Part shown: in pieces, positions 6,959 to 14,910 of the stretch
Layout: each line of letters begins with the position of its first letter
Position numbering within the stretch: position 1 is the first letter of the stretch
Notes under the pieces: model-generated
Seen by the model: the letters and a program-made list of their open reading frames with translations, nothing else
Database searches by the model: none
Told to the model about the DNA's origin: nothing
Position numbers and translations under genes: made by a program
NCBI GenBank assembly: GCA_016869045.1
Contig: VGFC01000028.1
Location: forward strand, 1-33,920
Source of the DNA: Armatimonadota bacterium
GTDB taxonomy: Bacteria; Armatimonadota; Zipacnadia; Zipacnadales; VGFC01
DNA length: 33,920 bases
Direction of reading: 5' to 3'

Positions 6959-8386
6959 ATGAGGATCCTGCTTGTCAATCCCCCATACCAGACCTTCACC
7001 TGCAACCTGGGTGTCGGCCATCACGTGCCGCTGGGCCTGTTGATGGTCGGCGGGCCGCTGGTTGATGCAGGGCATGAGGTCACGCTGCTCGACGCCGAGG
7101 TCAGGCACCTGAAGGACTCGCAGATCGTGACCGCCGTGGTGGAGGCGCAGCCCGACCTGGTGATGGCGGGGCACTCGGGCTCCACGCCGGCCCATCCTAC
7201 GGCGATACGGATGCTGCGGGCGATCAAGGCGGCGTGTCCGGGCGTGCGCACTGTGTATGGCGGCGTGTACCCGACGTTCCACGCGCAGGGCGTCCTGGAA
7301 GCCGAGCCCGCGGTGGATGTCATCGTTCGCGGCGAGGGTGAGCTGGCCGCGCTGGAACTCGTGCAGGCTCTGGAGCGTGATGCAGACCTGTGTTCCGTCC
7401 CGAGCCTCGCGCATCGGGCAAACGGTGGCGTGGCGTTGACTCCGGAGCGCGAGCCGCTGACGAACCTCGATGACTTCCGCGTGGGATGGGAGCTGGTCGG
7501 CGACTGGCGGCCCTATCGCACGCTCGACCTCGGCGTCTCGGCGGTCGTGCAGTGGTCGCGCGGCTGCCCGCACCTGTGCACCTACTGCGGGCAGCGGCTG
7601 TTCTGGCGCAAGTGGCGCTGCCGAAGCCCGCAGAAGGCAGCCGATGACATCGAGCTGCTGCACCACACCTACGGGGTGCGCTTCCTGCACCTCGCGGATG
7701 ACGACCCGGCGGCGGACCAAGGAGCGTGGCTGAGCTTCCTGGAGGAACTCGCCTCGCGGAAGCTGCCGGTGTTCTTGCACGCGACCATCCGCGCAGATGA
7801 GGTCGTGCGCGATGCCGAGCACTTGCCCCTCTACCGCCAGGCCGGCGTGCTGTACATCCTGCTCGGCGTGGAGTCCGTGGACCGGACGGTGTTGGGCGAG
7901 GTGCGGAAGGGCTCCGATCCGGAGATCGACAGCCGCGCGCCGAAGCTCATGCGCGACAATGGCATCTTCTCGGTGGTCGGACAGGTGGTCGGTCTGCAGG
8001 AGGAGTCGTGGGGCTCCTTCAACCGCACGCTGAAGGAACTCGTCCGCTACGACTCGGACTGGGTCAACATCATGTACGTGACGCCCCACGCCTGGACCGA
8101 GTTCAGCGAGCCGTCCTTGCCAGCGACCGAGCCCGACCTGAGCAAGTGGGACTACCGTCACCCCGTTGTGCGGCAGCGCCGGATGAAGCCCTGGCAGCTC
8201 ATCGCGGCGGCGAAGTGGCTGGAGCTGCGCTTCCACACGCGGCCGGGCAAGCTCTGGCGGATGCTCACGACCAGGGACCCCTTCTACCACAGGGAGCTGT
8301 TCTGCGCGCTGCGTCACACGACGCCGGTCTGGTTTGCGGAGCTGTTCGAGTCGATGTGGTGGGCGCTGTTCCGGGCCGGACGTTGA
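6959..8386 (+). CDS. B12-binding-domain radical SAM protein, BchE-like
   Basis: This 475-residue protein starts at ATG 6959 behind AGGTAGGGG. Residues 1-140 form a Rossmann-like B12-binding-type domain (MRILLVNPPYQ, PLGLLMVGGPLVDAGHEVTLLD, VRGEGE) without the DxHxxG cobalt-ligand motif. The radical SAM cluster motif is Cys203-x3-Cys207-x2-Cys210 (RGCPHLCTYCGQ). The stretch after it (FWRKWRCRSP-KAADDIELL, FLHLADDDPA, ILLGVES) and the C-terminal PWQLIAAAKWLELRFHTRPGK region resemble anaerobic Mg-protoporphyrin IX monomethyl ester cyclase (BchE) and its relatives. No other tetrapyrrole or photosynthesis gene is present, so the substrate is unknown. It is divergent from the dehydratase operon and converges on a sulfatase, 4 bases away. 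Confidence 0.85.
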   Translation: MRILLVNPPYQTFTCNLGVGHHVPLGLLMVGGPLVDAGHEVTLLDAEVRHLKDSQIVTAVVEAQPDLVMAGHSGSTPAHPTAIRMLRAIKAACPGVRTVYGGVYPTFHAQGVLEAEPAVDVIVRGEGELAALELVQALERDADLCSVPSLAHRANGGVALTPEREPLTNLDDFRVGWELVGDWRPYRTLDLGVSAVVQWSRGCPHLCTYCGQRLFWRKWRCRSPQKAADDIELLHHTYGVRFLHLADDDPAADQGAWLSFLEELASRKLPVFLHATIRADEVVRDAEHLPLYRQAGVLYILLGVESVDRTVLGEVRKGSDPEIDSRAPKLMRDNGIFSVVGQVVGLQEESWGSFNRTLKELVRYDSDWVNIMYVTPHAWTEFSEPSLPATEPDLSKWDYRHPVVRQRRMKPWQLIAAAKWLELRFHTRPGKLWRMLTTRDPFYHRELFCALRHTTPVWFAELFESMWWALFRAGR

Positions 8387-8390
8387 CGGC

Positions 8391-9764
8391 TCACTCCGGC
8401 CAGGGGTTTGTGGTATCCCCCAGCTCCTCGCGTAGGAGCTTCAGCTCGCCCTTGAATGCGGTCACCACCAGCGCGTAGGCGGGGTCGGCGTAAACGCTGC
8501 GCATCTCTTGGGGATCGCGCTCCAGGTCGAACAGTTCCCACTCCGGCGGCAGCGGATCGTCCTCGTAGTAGTAGATGAGCTTGAAGGAGTGCGTGCGGAC
8601 GCCGTAATGCGCGCAGACGCCGTGGTGCGCCAGGTGCATGAAGTAGCGGTAGTACATGACCGTGCGCCAGTCCATCGGCGTCTCGCCTCGCAGGACCGCG
8701 CGGCAGCTGCGGCCGTCCATGTCCGGAGGCGTCCGTAGGCCCGCATAGTCCAGGAAGAGCGGGGCGAAGTCGGTGTTCAGGACGATGGCGTGGCTCGTCG
8801 AGCCGGCAGGAATCTCCTTCGGGTAGCGGGCGACGAAGGGCATGCGCAGTGACTCCTCGTACATGAACCGCTTGTCATACCAGTTGTGGTCGCCGAGGAA
8901 GAAGCCCTGGTCGGAGGAGTAGATGACGAGCGTGTCCTGTGCGAGGCCCGTCTCGTCGAGGTAGTCGAGCATCCGGCCGATGTTGTCATCGATGGACGCG
9001 ACGCAGCGCAGGTAGTCCTTGATGTAGCGCTGGTACTTCCACTGCTTCAGCGCGTGGCCCGAGAGACCCGGCGGAGGCGGGCCCTTCGTGTCCTCGTCAT
9101 CCAGGTCGCGGTCGATGCGCATCCTGGCATAGGCCGCAGCCTGCGAGCGGTTCGCGTAGTCATCGTTGAAGGTCGGGGGCTCGGGGATGTCGAGGTCATC
9201 GTACAGGTGCGCGTGCTTCGCGTCGGGTTCCCAGCGGCGGTGCGGCGCCTTGTGATGGCACAGGAGGCAGAAAGGTCGCGTCGCATCGCGCCGGTCGAGC
9301 CACTCCAGGCACATGTCGGTGATGAGGTCGGTCACGTAGCCCGGGAAGACCTTCTCCTCGCCCATGTCGAACATCCGGGGGTTGTGGTACAACCCCTGGC
9401 CGGGCAGCACGTTCCAGTAATCGAAGCCGCTCGGGTCGTGGATTCCGCCGTGGCCCAGGTGCCACTTGCCGATGATCGCGGTCTGGTAGCCGGCGGCCTG
9501 CAGCATCTGAGGGAAGGCCGGCTGGCGGCAGTCCATCGCATCGTCCAGCGTCAGTACGCCGTTGCGGTGACTGTACTTGCCGGTGAGGATCGTCGCGCGG
9601 CTCGGGGCGCAGATGGAGTTGGTGCAGAAGCAGTTGTCCAGCCGCACGCCCTCGCTCGCGATGCGGTCCATGCTCGGCGTCTGGTTGATGCGGCTGCCGT
9701 AGCACGTCATGGCGTGGGCAGCGTGATCGTCGGACATGATGAAGAGGATGTTGGGTCGCGGCAC
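8391..9764 (-). CDS. Sulfatase (type I, formylglycine-dependent)
   Basis: This 457-residue protein starts at GTG 9764, with AAAGGA 9 bases upstream. The metal-binding Asp pair lies in IMSDDHAAH (Asp12/Asp13). The formylglycine signature is C-A-P-S-R with Cys52 and a downstream TGKYSHRNG. A second metal site is SSDQGFFLGDHNWYDKR near residue 290. No signal peptide is seen, which suggests a cytoplasmic form or a start further upstream. The family hydrolyses sulfate esters on glycans and other molecules. The nearest relatives by motif are choline-sulfatase/iduronate-sulfatase-like enzymes, but the substrate is not established. It is divergent from the second sulfatase across a 128-base gap. Confidence 0.92.
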   Translation of the reverse strand: MPRPNILFIMSDDHAAHAMTCYGSRINQTPSMDRIASEGVRLDNCFCTNSICAPSRATILTGKYSHRNGVLTLDDAMDCRQPAFPQMLQAAGYQTAIIGKWHLGHGGIHDPSGFDYWNVLPGQGLYHNPRMFDMGEEKVFPGYVTDLITDMCLEWLDRRDATRPFCLLCHHKAPHRRWEPDAKHAHLYDDLDIPEPPTFNDDYANRSQAAAYARMRIDRDLDDEDTKGPPPPGLSGHALKQWKYQRYIKDYLRCVASIDDNIGRMLDYLDETGLAQDTLVIYSSDQGFFLGDHNWYDKRFMYEESLRMPFVARYPKEIPAGSTSHAIVLNTDFAPLFLDYAGLRTPPDMDGRSCRAVLRGETPMDWRTVMYYRYFMHLAHHGVCAHYGVRTHSFKLIYYYEDDPLPPEWELFDLERDPQEMRSVYADPAYALVVTAFKGELKLLREELGDTTNPWPE

Positions 9765-9892
9765 GAGGAAGGGTCCTTTCGGCGGGCAAAGCTGAGCGGG
9801 TAGGTTTCGCGGATGGAGGGAACGAACCTCCCAGAGGACGGGCAGACCACAGCAGCATCGGCGAGGCCGCCGATGCCACCAAGATCATGCAC

Positions 9893-11407
9893 ATGACGAG
9901 GCGGCACTTCGTGGCGACGGGCGCGACGGCGGCGGGGTCACTCCTGGCCGGGAGGTTCAGCGTGGCGCAGGGCAAGCGACCGAAGATCCTCCTCCTGATG
10001 ACCGACCAGCACCGGGGCGACACACTCGGCGCGGCCGGACATCCATGTGTGCAGACGCCGAACCTGGACCGCATTGCCAAGGAGGGCGTGCTGTTCCGCT
10101 GTGCCTACACCTCCACACCCTCGTGCACGCCCGCGCGGGCCGGGCTGTTGACGGGACTGTCGCCGTGGCACCACGGGATGCTGGGATACAACCGCGTGGC
10201 CCTGAAGTACCGGCATGAGCTGCCGCAGATGCTGCGTGACGCGGGGTACTACACCACCGGCATCGGCAAGATGCACTATCATCCGCAGCGCAATCTGCAC
10301 GGCTTCCACCAGACGCTGCTGGATGAGTCGGGCCGCGTCGAGAGCCCCGACTTCGTCAGCGACTACCGGCAGTGGTTCAAGCGCGTCGCGCCGGACCTCG
10401 ACCCTGACGCAACAGGCATCGGCTGGAACGACCACCGCGCGAAGGCGTACGTGCTGCCCGAGGAGTTGCATCCCACGCGCTGGACGGGAGACACCGCAGT
10501 CGGGTGGCTGGAGGGTTACGCGCGGGAGGAGCCCTTCTTCCTGAAGGTCTCCTTCGCTCGGCCGCACAGCCCGTACGACCCGCCCGCGCGCTTCATGGAT
10601 CTGTACGCCGGCGCGAAGATCCCGCCGGCGCTGATCGGCGATTGGGCGGAGCGCAACGCCCGGCGGGGCGAGGCGTACCCGATGGACCTTGCGCGCGGCG
10701 ATCTCGGGCCGGGCGCGCCGCTCGCTGCGCGGCAAGGGTACTACGGCAACGTGACCTTCATCGACGAGCAGATCGGCCGAATCCTGCGGGTGCTGGAGCA
10801 GCGTGGCTGGTTGGAGAACACGCTCATCCTGATGACCGCCGACCACGGGGACATGCTGGGCGATCATCACCTGTGGCGGAAGACGTATGGTTACGAGGGC
10901 TCGGCGCGCATCCCGATGCTGATCCGCTGGCCGGAAGGCATGGTCTCGGCGCAGCGCGGGCAGGTGCGCTCGGACGTGGTGGAGTTGCGCGATGTGCTCC
11001 CCACGCTCCTCGACGCGGCAGGTGTGGCATACGATGAGACCGAGTTCGACGGCCGGAGTATGCTGAAGCTGGCGCGCGGGCAGACGGGGGGTTGGCGCGA
11101 CACGCTCGACCTGGAGCACAGCACCTGCTACTGGCCGGAGAACCAGTGGACCGGCGTGACGGATGGGCGCCACAAGTACATCTACTACGCGCCGACCGGG
11201 CAGCAGGAGCTGTTCGATCTGCAGGATGACCCGGGCGAGCTGCACGACCTCGCCGCCGGTCCCGCGCAGGCCGGCCTCGTCAAGGAGTGGCGCGAGCGGA
11301 TGATCGCCCATCTCGCCGAACGCGGCGAGCCCTACGTCGTCAACGGCGACCTCGGCCTCCGCGAGAAGGCGATGGTACTCGCGGAAAAAAGAGGGACACC
11401 ATACTAA
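9893..11407 (+). CDS. Sulfatase with Tat signal peptide
   Basis: This protein of about 504 residues begins MTRRHFVATGATAAGSLLAG, a twin-arginine signal for export in folded form. An ATG two codons upstream (9887) is also possible; neither has a clear Shine-Dalgarno. Metal-binding residues lie in LLLMTDQHRGD. The formylglycine motif is C-T-P-A-R (Cys78 from this start), followed by LLTGLSPWHHG. The second metal site is TADHGDMLGDHHLWRK. The last codons and stop (K-R-G-T-P-Y-stop) lie inside the left arm of a 27-bp inverted repeat, so the native C-terminus may have been altered by insertion of that element. The adjacent divergent sulfatase suggests use of sulfated substrates. Confidence 0.92.
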   Translation: MTRRHFVATGATAAGSLLAGRFSVAQGKRPKILLLMTDQHRGDTLGAAGHPCVQTPNLDRIAKEGVLFRCAYTSTPSCTPARAGLLTGLSPWHHGMLGYNRVALKYRHELPQMLRDAGYYTTGIGKMHYHPQRNLHGFHQTLLDESGRVESPDFVSDYRQWFKRVAPDLDPDATGIGWNDHRAKAYVLPEELHPTRWTGDTAVGWLEGYAREEPFFLKVSFARPHSPYDPPARFMDLYAGAKIPPALIGDWAERNARRGEAYPMDLARGDLGPGAPLAARQGYYGNVTFIDEQIGRILRVLEQRGWLENTLILMTADHGDMLGDHHLWRKTYGYEGSARIPMLIRWPEGMVSAQRGQVRSDVVELRDVLPTLLDAAGVAYDETEFDGRSMLKLARGQTGGWRDTLDLEHSTCYWPENQWTGVTDGRHKYIYYAPTGQQELFDLQDDPGELHDLAAGPAQAGLVKEWRERMIAHLAERGEPYVVNGDLGLREKAMVLAEKRGTPY

Positions 11408-11476
11408 TTTCCACGTGCCGTTTTCGCTGAATCCTCAGACCTCATGTTGGGAAATTAGTATGGTGTCCCTCTTTTT
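11386..11476. repeat. 27-bp perfect inverted repeat flanking a 37-base spacer
   Basis: Arms 11386-11412 and 11450-11476 are exact reverse complements. Their core reads GAGGGACACCATACTAATTT, notably AT-richer than the surroundings. The left arm overlaps the last sulfatase codons and stop. The right arm ends in CTTTTT 4 bases before the GGAGGAG of the next gene. The arrangement looks like a small non-autonomous mobile or REP-type palindrome of the kind associated with REP-associated (RAYT) transposases, though no transposase is present. In RNA it would form a very stable hairpin with a U-rich 3' end and may also act as a terminator. Confidence 0.9.
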
Positions 11477-11492
11477 CGAAGGAGGAGTGAGC

Positions 11493-12467
11493 ATGTCCCG
11501 TGCGCTGAGGTCAGTCTGTCTCCTCGCGCTGCTGCTCGCGATCTGCACCTCGCAGGCCTGGCCCTGTACGGATGTGCTCGCGACGAGCAACCCGTGGGTC
11601 GTCTCCGCGCGGACGATGGACTGGCGGGCGAACATGCTCTCGAAGATCGTCATCCGCCCACAGGGCATTGCTCGCGAGGCGCGGGATTGCCCGAAGGGCG
11701 CGCAGCCCCTGCGATGGACCTCGCAGTACGGGAGCGTGACGACGCGCTCGTTCATCGATGCGAGCACCTCCGACGGGCTGAACGAGCGCGGCCTGTCGGC
11801 GGCGACCCTCTGGCTGTCCGACAGCCGCTACGCGCAGCCGGCGGGCAAGCCGATGGTGACGCCGATGCAGTGGGTGCAGGTCTTCCTCGATACGTGCGCG
11901 ACGGTTCAGGAGGCGGTCGCGAAGGCAGAGGAGTTCGATGTCGGGGGACTGCAGATACTGCTGTTCGGCGACGTGAACGTGCACCTCGTGCTGCGCGATG
12001 CGACGGGCGATTCGGCGATCATGGAGTACCTGGATGGGAAGCTCGTCGTGCACCACCCGATGCCCATCCCCGCCGCCACGAACGAGCCGCCGTATGCCGA
12101 GATGCTTACGAAGGTGGCCGCCTACAACGGCCTGGGCGGGGATCAGCCGATGCCGTACGGAATCGATCCCGTGTCGCGCTGTGCCCGGGCCTCGCTGTGG
12201 GCCAAGCGCCTACCGAAAGCGCAGACCCCGACCCAGGCGGTCGCGTATGCCTTCGACGTGATCCAGACCGTCTGCCGGCCGCCCGGTGACCGCGCCGCCA
12301 GCATCTGGACCGCCGTGCGCGATCACACGAACCTCGTCTTCTACTACCGCACGCTCAACGACCCGCAGGTGGTGTCCCTCAACCTGAAGGAACTCGACTT
12401 CTCCTCCGGACAGCCCGAGAAGGTCCTGGAGATGCACGCCGACCAGGCGGGCGACATTGGGCCGTGA
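11493..12467 (+). CDS. Choloylglycine hydrolase/penicillin V acylase-family Ntn amidase
   Basis: This 324-residue protein starts at ATG 11493 behind GGAGGAG. An open frame extends to 11415 but runs through the inverted repeat and is not believed. Residues 1-24 form a signal peptide (MSRALRSVCLLALLLAICTS, then QAWP), and cleavage would expose Cys25 as the N-terminal nucleophile (P-C-T-D-V-L). Arg40 and Asp43 in SARTMDW, the ATNEPPY motif and SRCARASLWAKRL match the linear-amide C-N hydrolase family. Members cleave bile-salt conjugates, penicillin V or N-acyl homoserine lactones. As a secreted environmental enzyme, an N-acyl amide such as a quorum signal or lipopeptide is plausible, but the substrate is unknown. 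Confidence 0.88.
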   Translation: MSRALRSVCLLALLLAICTSQAWPCTDVLATSNPWVVSARTMDWRANMLSKIVIRPQGIAREARDCPKGAQPLRWTSQYGSVTTRSFIDASTSDGLNERGLSAATLWLSDSRYAQPAGKPMVTPMQWVQVFLDTCATVQEAVAKAEEFDVGGLQILLFGDVNVHLVLRDATGDSAIMEYLDGKLVVHHPMPIPAATNEPPYAEMLTKVAAYNGLGGDQPMPYGIDPVSRCARASLWAKRLPKAQTPTQAVAYAFDVIQTVCRPPGDRAASIWTAVRDHTNLVFYYRTLNDPQVVSLNLKELDFSSGQPEKVLEMHADQAGDIGP

Positions 12468-12468
12468 C

Positions 12469-12581
12469 CACGGCATCGGGCGTGATGAATCACGCCCCTA
12501 CACGTGGGCGCGATGAATCGCGCCCCTACATGACGGCAGGCGTAGGTTGCCTACAACGTAGGGGCACCATTCATGGCGCCC
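12469..12581. repeat. Three covarying hairpin repeats (composite copy 2, inverted relative to 4763-4897)
   Basis: The hairpins lie at 12478-12497 (GGGCGTGAT arm), 12506-12525 (GGGCGCGAT) and 12562-12581 (GGGCACCAT with one G-U pair). The first 36 bases, 12469-12504, are an exact reverse complement of 4871-4906. The next 34 bases match with three changes, two of which are the paired arms of one stem. The element sits between the convergent amidase and GH-D glycosidase genes, so it could act as a bidirectional terminator, although no U-tract follows the stems. Confidence 0.9.
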
Positions 12582-12600
12582 GCCCCTCCCAGACGCGCTG

Positions 12601-14874
12601 CTACACCGGCTTGAACCGGATCACTCTCTCCGCCGGCTCGTCTCCGAACTCGAAGGCGACGCGGATGATGAGCGTGTTGTCGTTCGCGTCCTTCGCGATC
12701 CAGAGGCCCTCGGGGTTGGCGACGCACAGGCCGACCGGTGCGTGAACGAACACGTTCCCCGTCTCCCCGGCGGGACGCGTCGCGCGCAAGGTGAGCGCCA
12801 TCGTCTCCGGGTCCCAGCGGCAGTCCTCGATCTCCGCCTGCCCCTGGCGAACGTGCATGTCAGTCGAGATGATCCACGGATGCTCGCGGCGGCGGGAGAG
12901 TCGCAGGACCTTTGCTGAGTTCGGCGCGACCCACACGTCGAAGGCGCCGACCTTCACCCCCTCGTAGCGCTCGTTCCAGAAGTCCCAGACATCGTGCTCG
13001 CCCTCGAGGCCGAGCCTGGCCGGGTGGATGGTCTGCTTCAGTGCTTCCTGGCCGTAGTTGAAGACCGCGACGACGTCCCACTGGTCCCAGGCGCACTCGA
13101 CGCGCAGGTGGAAGGTCTTCACGTAGTCGGGCTCGGGGCAGTCGAAGAGGTCGATGGGCCGGGCGCACTCGGGCAGGCGGGGCAGGCACTTGCGGATGAG
13201 CGAGAGGCGCTCCTCGGCGATGCGGTCGATGTCATCGCCGAGCATCATCGGGCCGCCGTTGATCCCGAACAGCGTCGCGCTGATCTGCGCATCACCGAGC
13301 GGAATCGGCTTGTCCACGGTCAGGAGGTTGCCCGAGTCCGCGAGGTACAGCTTCCGATGCGTGAAGTACCCCGCCGCCATCGCATCGCTCGCTGCGCGGT
13401 GCGAGGTCCAGAAGCCCGCGCCGTTGATGACGAAGGTCGCGGGGTAGAAGTACGACTCCGGGTTCAGCGCGCGCCCCTCGCCATAGTCATTCCCCACGCG
13501 CGCGGCGTCCATCACGCCGACATTCAGGTAGGTCGGGCCGGAGCTGGACAGCAGGTAGGTGTCCTCGCCCGCCGCTTCGCGCACGACCCGGAGGCCGGTG
13601 CGGTAGGTCTGAGGCCCGCGAATGGGCGCGGGCTCGTGGTAGCCGTCGGGGATGAAGTCGCCGGGCGTAGTATCGGAGATTGCGTGCAGGAAGTCGATCA
13701 TGTAGTAGCGGATTCCCCAACGGTAGTACGTCTGCAGCACCTCGCGAAGCCAGGCGTGGGTCTTCGGATGGGTCGGATCGAGCGCGATCATGTTCGGGCG
13801 CTCGTCGCGAGGCAGTAGGCCGGCGGCGCCGTAGGACCAGCGCTGGTTGACGACCATCGGTTGGCCGTCCTTGAGCAGCAGGGCCTCGCGCAGTTCCTCC
13901 ATACGGTCTTCGAGCGTGTCCGACATCCAGAATGAGCCCATCCAGAAGCCGAGCTTGAAGCCCCGCGCGCGTAGCTCGTTGACGAGGAACTCGACGCCGC
14001 GCGGGAAGAGGTCGTGGTTCCACTCCAGCCAGTTGCCGGGCAAGCCGTCCTTGAGGTTGCCGATGCTCACCCAGACATACCCGAGGTCGTGACCGGGGAG
14101 GCGACGGCGGATGGCCTCCACGTTGCGCAGGACGACGGACTCATATGGCTCGACGTTGAAGCCGTCCACCCAGGCCCAGCCGACCCAACCGGCGGGCGTC
14201 TGTGGCCAGATGGGCGGCGCGTAGGTCTCGGCCACGCGGTCGCCCCAGGCCTCCAGAGAGGCGAGGGGATCGCAGCCGATCCGCAGCATCAGCGTCTCGG
14301 TCTCCACCGACGCACCGGGCTGCAACTCGTACCCCGCGAAGTCGCAGTGGCAGTCGAGCAGGACCGTGCCGTCCTCTCCGACGCCGACGTCGTGTTCGGT
14401 GTGCATGCGGTCGAACGTCACGAAACCTGCGTGAACGGCGGTCTCGGCCTGCGCGCTGTAGAGCTGCGCGATCGTCTTCGTGCGATAGGAACCGGCCGCT
14501 ACGCGACGCACGCGGCTTGGCGACGTCGTCCCGGAGCAGACGAGCACGGCGGCGTCATCCGCAGGAAGGCCGACGCTACCGCTCAGCAGGTGACAACGGC
14601 CGAGGTGGACCGGTTCCTCGCCTGTGTTGGCGACGGTCGAGGCGACCAGGAGGGTCGTCCCGTCGGGTGATAGCTCCAGGCAGATCGACCATTCGACGCC
14701 CGGCGCGAGGTGCGCGGGGTCGGCGCCGGCGGGGCTCACCCACTGCGTCTCGCCGTTGACCTCCAGACCCGAGCGCATGGTCAGCAGGGGATCGTCACAT
14801 CCCTCGCGACCGACGCGCAACGGGCCCTTGTCCGCGCTCGGCCGAACCCAGAGACAGGCGGGTGTGTCCGGCAT
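12601..14874 (-). CDS. Clan GH-D glycosidase, alpha-galactosidase-like (GH36-type)
   Basis: This 757-residue protein starts at ATG 14874 behind GAGGAG. There is no signal peptide. Residues 1-215 form a beta-sandwich. Residues 225-590 form a TIM barrel with WVDGFN, the strand GFKLGFWMGSFW near residue 305, the candidate nucleophile Asp394 in YYMIDFLH, and the candidate acid/base Asp463 in ARVGNDYGEG. Residues 600-757 form C-terminal beta domains (VVAVFNYG, RVIRFKP). The order and the D-F/R-x-x-x-D motifs match clan GH-D (GH27/GH36, melibiase). Alpha-galactosidase activity is the usual function, but GH36 also includes other alpha-glycosidases. It lies 36 bases downstream of the WbsX-type protein gene on the same strand and is likely co-transcribed. 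Confidence 0.8.
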   Translation of the reverse strand: MPDTPACLWVRPSADKGPLRVGREGCDDPLLTMRSGLEVNGETQWVSPAGADPAHLAPGVEWSICLELSPDGTTLLVASTVANTGEEPVHLGRCHLLSGSVGLPADDAAVLVCSGTTSPSRVRRVAAGSYRTKTIAQLYSAQAETAVHAGFVTFDRMHTEHDVGVGEDGTVLLDCHCDFAGYELQPGASVETETLMLRIGCDPLASLEAWGDRVAETYAPPIWPQTPAGWVGWAWVDGFNVEPYESVVLRNVEAIRRRLPGHDLGYVWVSIGNLKDGLPGNWLEWNHDLFPRGVEFLVNELRARGFKLGFWMGSFWMSDTLEDRMEELREALLLKDGQPMVVNQRWSYGAAGLLPRDERPNMIALDPTHPKTHAWLREVLQTYYRWGIRYYMIDFLHAISDTTPGDFIPDGYHEPAPIRGPQTYRTGLRVVREAAGEDTYLLSSSGPTYLNVGVMDAARVGNDYGEGRALNPESYFYPATFVINGAGFWTSHRAASDAMAAGYFTHRKLYLADSGNLLTVDKPIPLGDAQISATLFGINGGPMMLGDDIDRIAEERLSLIRKCLPRLPECARPIDLFDCPEPDYVKTFHLRVECAWDQWDVVAVFNYGQEALKQTIHPARLGLEGEHDVWDFWNERYEGVKVGAFDVWVAPNSAKVLRLSRRREHPWIISTDMHVRQGQAEIEDCRWDPETMALTLRATRPAGETGNVFVHAPVGLCVANPEGLWIAKDANDNTLIIRVAFEFGDEPAERVIRFKPV

Positions 14875-14910
14875 CGGTGCGGCTCCTCTCGCAAGCGATG
14901 TAGCTGGCTG

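Noticed and set aside
6866-8317. A 483-codon minus-strand frame opposite the BchE-like gene
   Set aside because: It is antisense to a clear radical SAM protein. Composition is typical of a shadow frame and no motif is visible.
9815-9831. GGAGG-N7-CCTCC mini-hairpin between the divergent sulfatases
   Set aside because: It has only five base pairs, no link to a start codon, and is expected by chance in this composition.
11415-11492. N-terminal extension of the amidase through the inverted repeat
   Set aside because: The extension is encoded by repeat sequence. A GGAGGAG Shine-Dalgarno and a signal peptide place the start at 11493.
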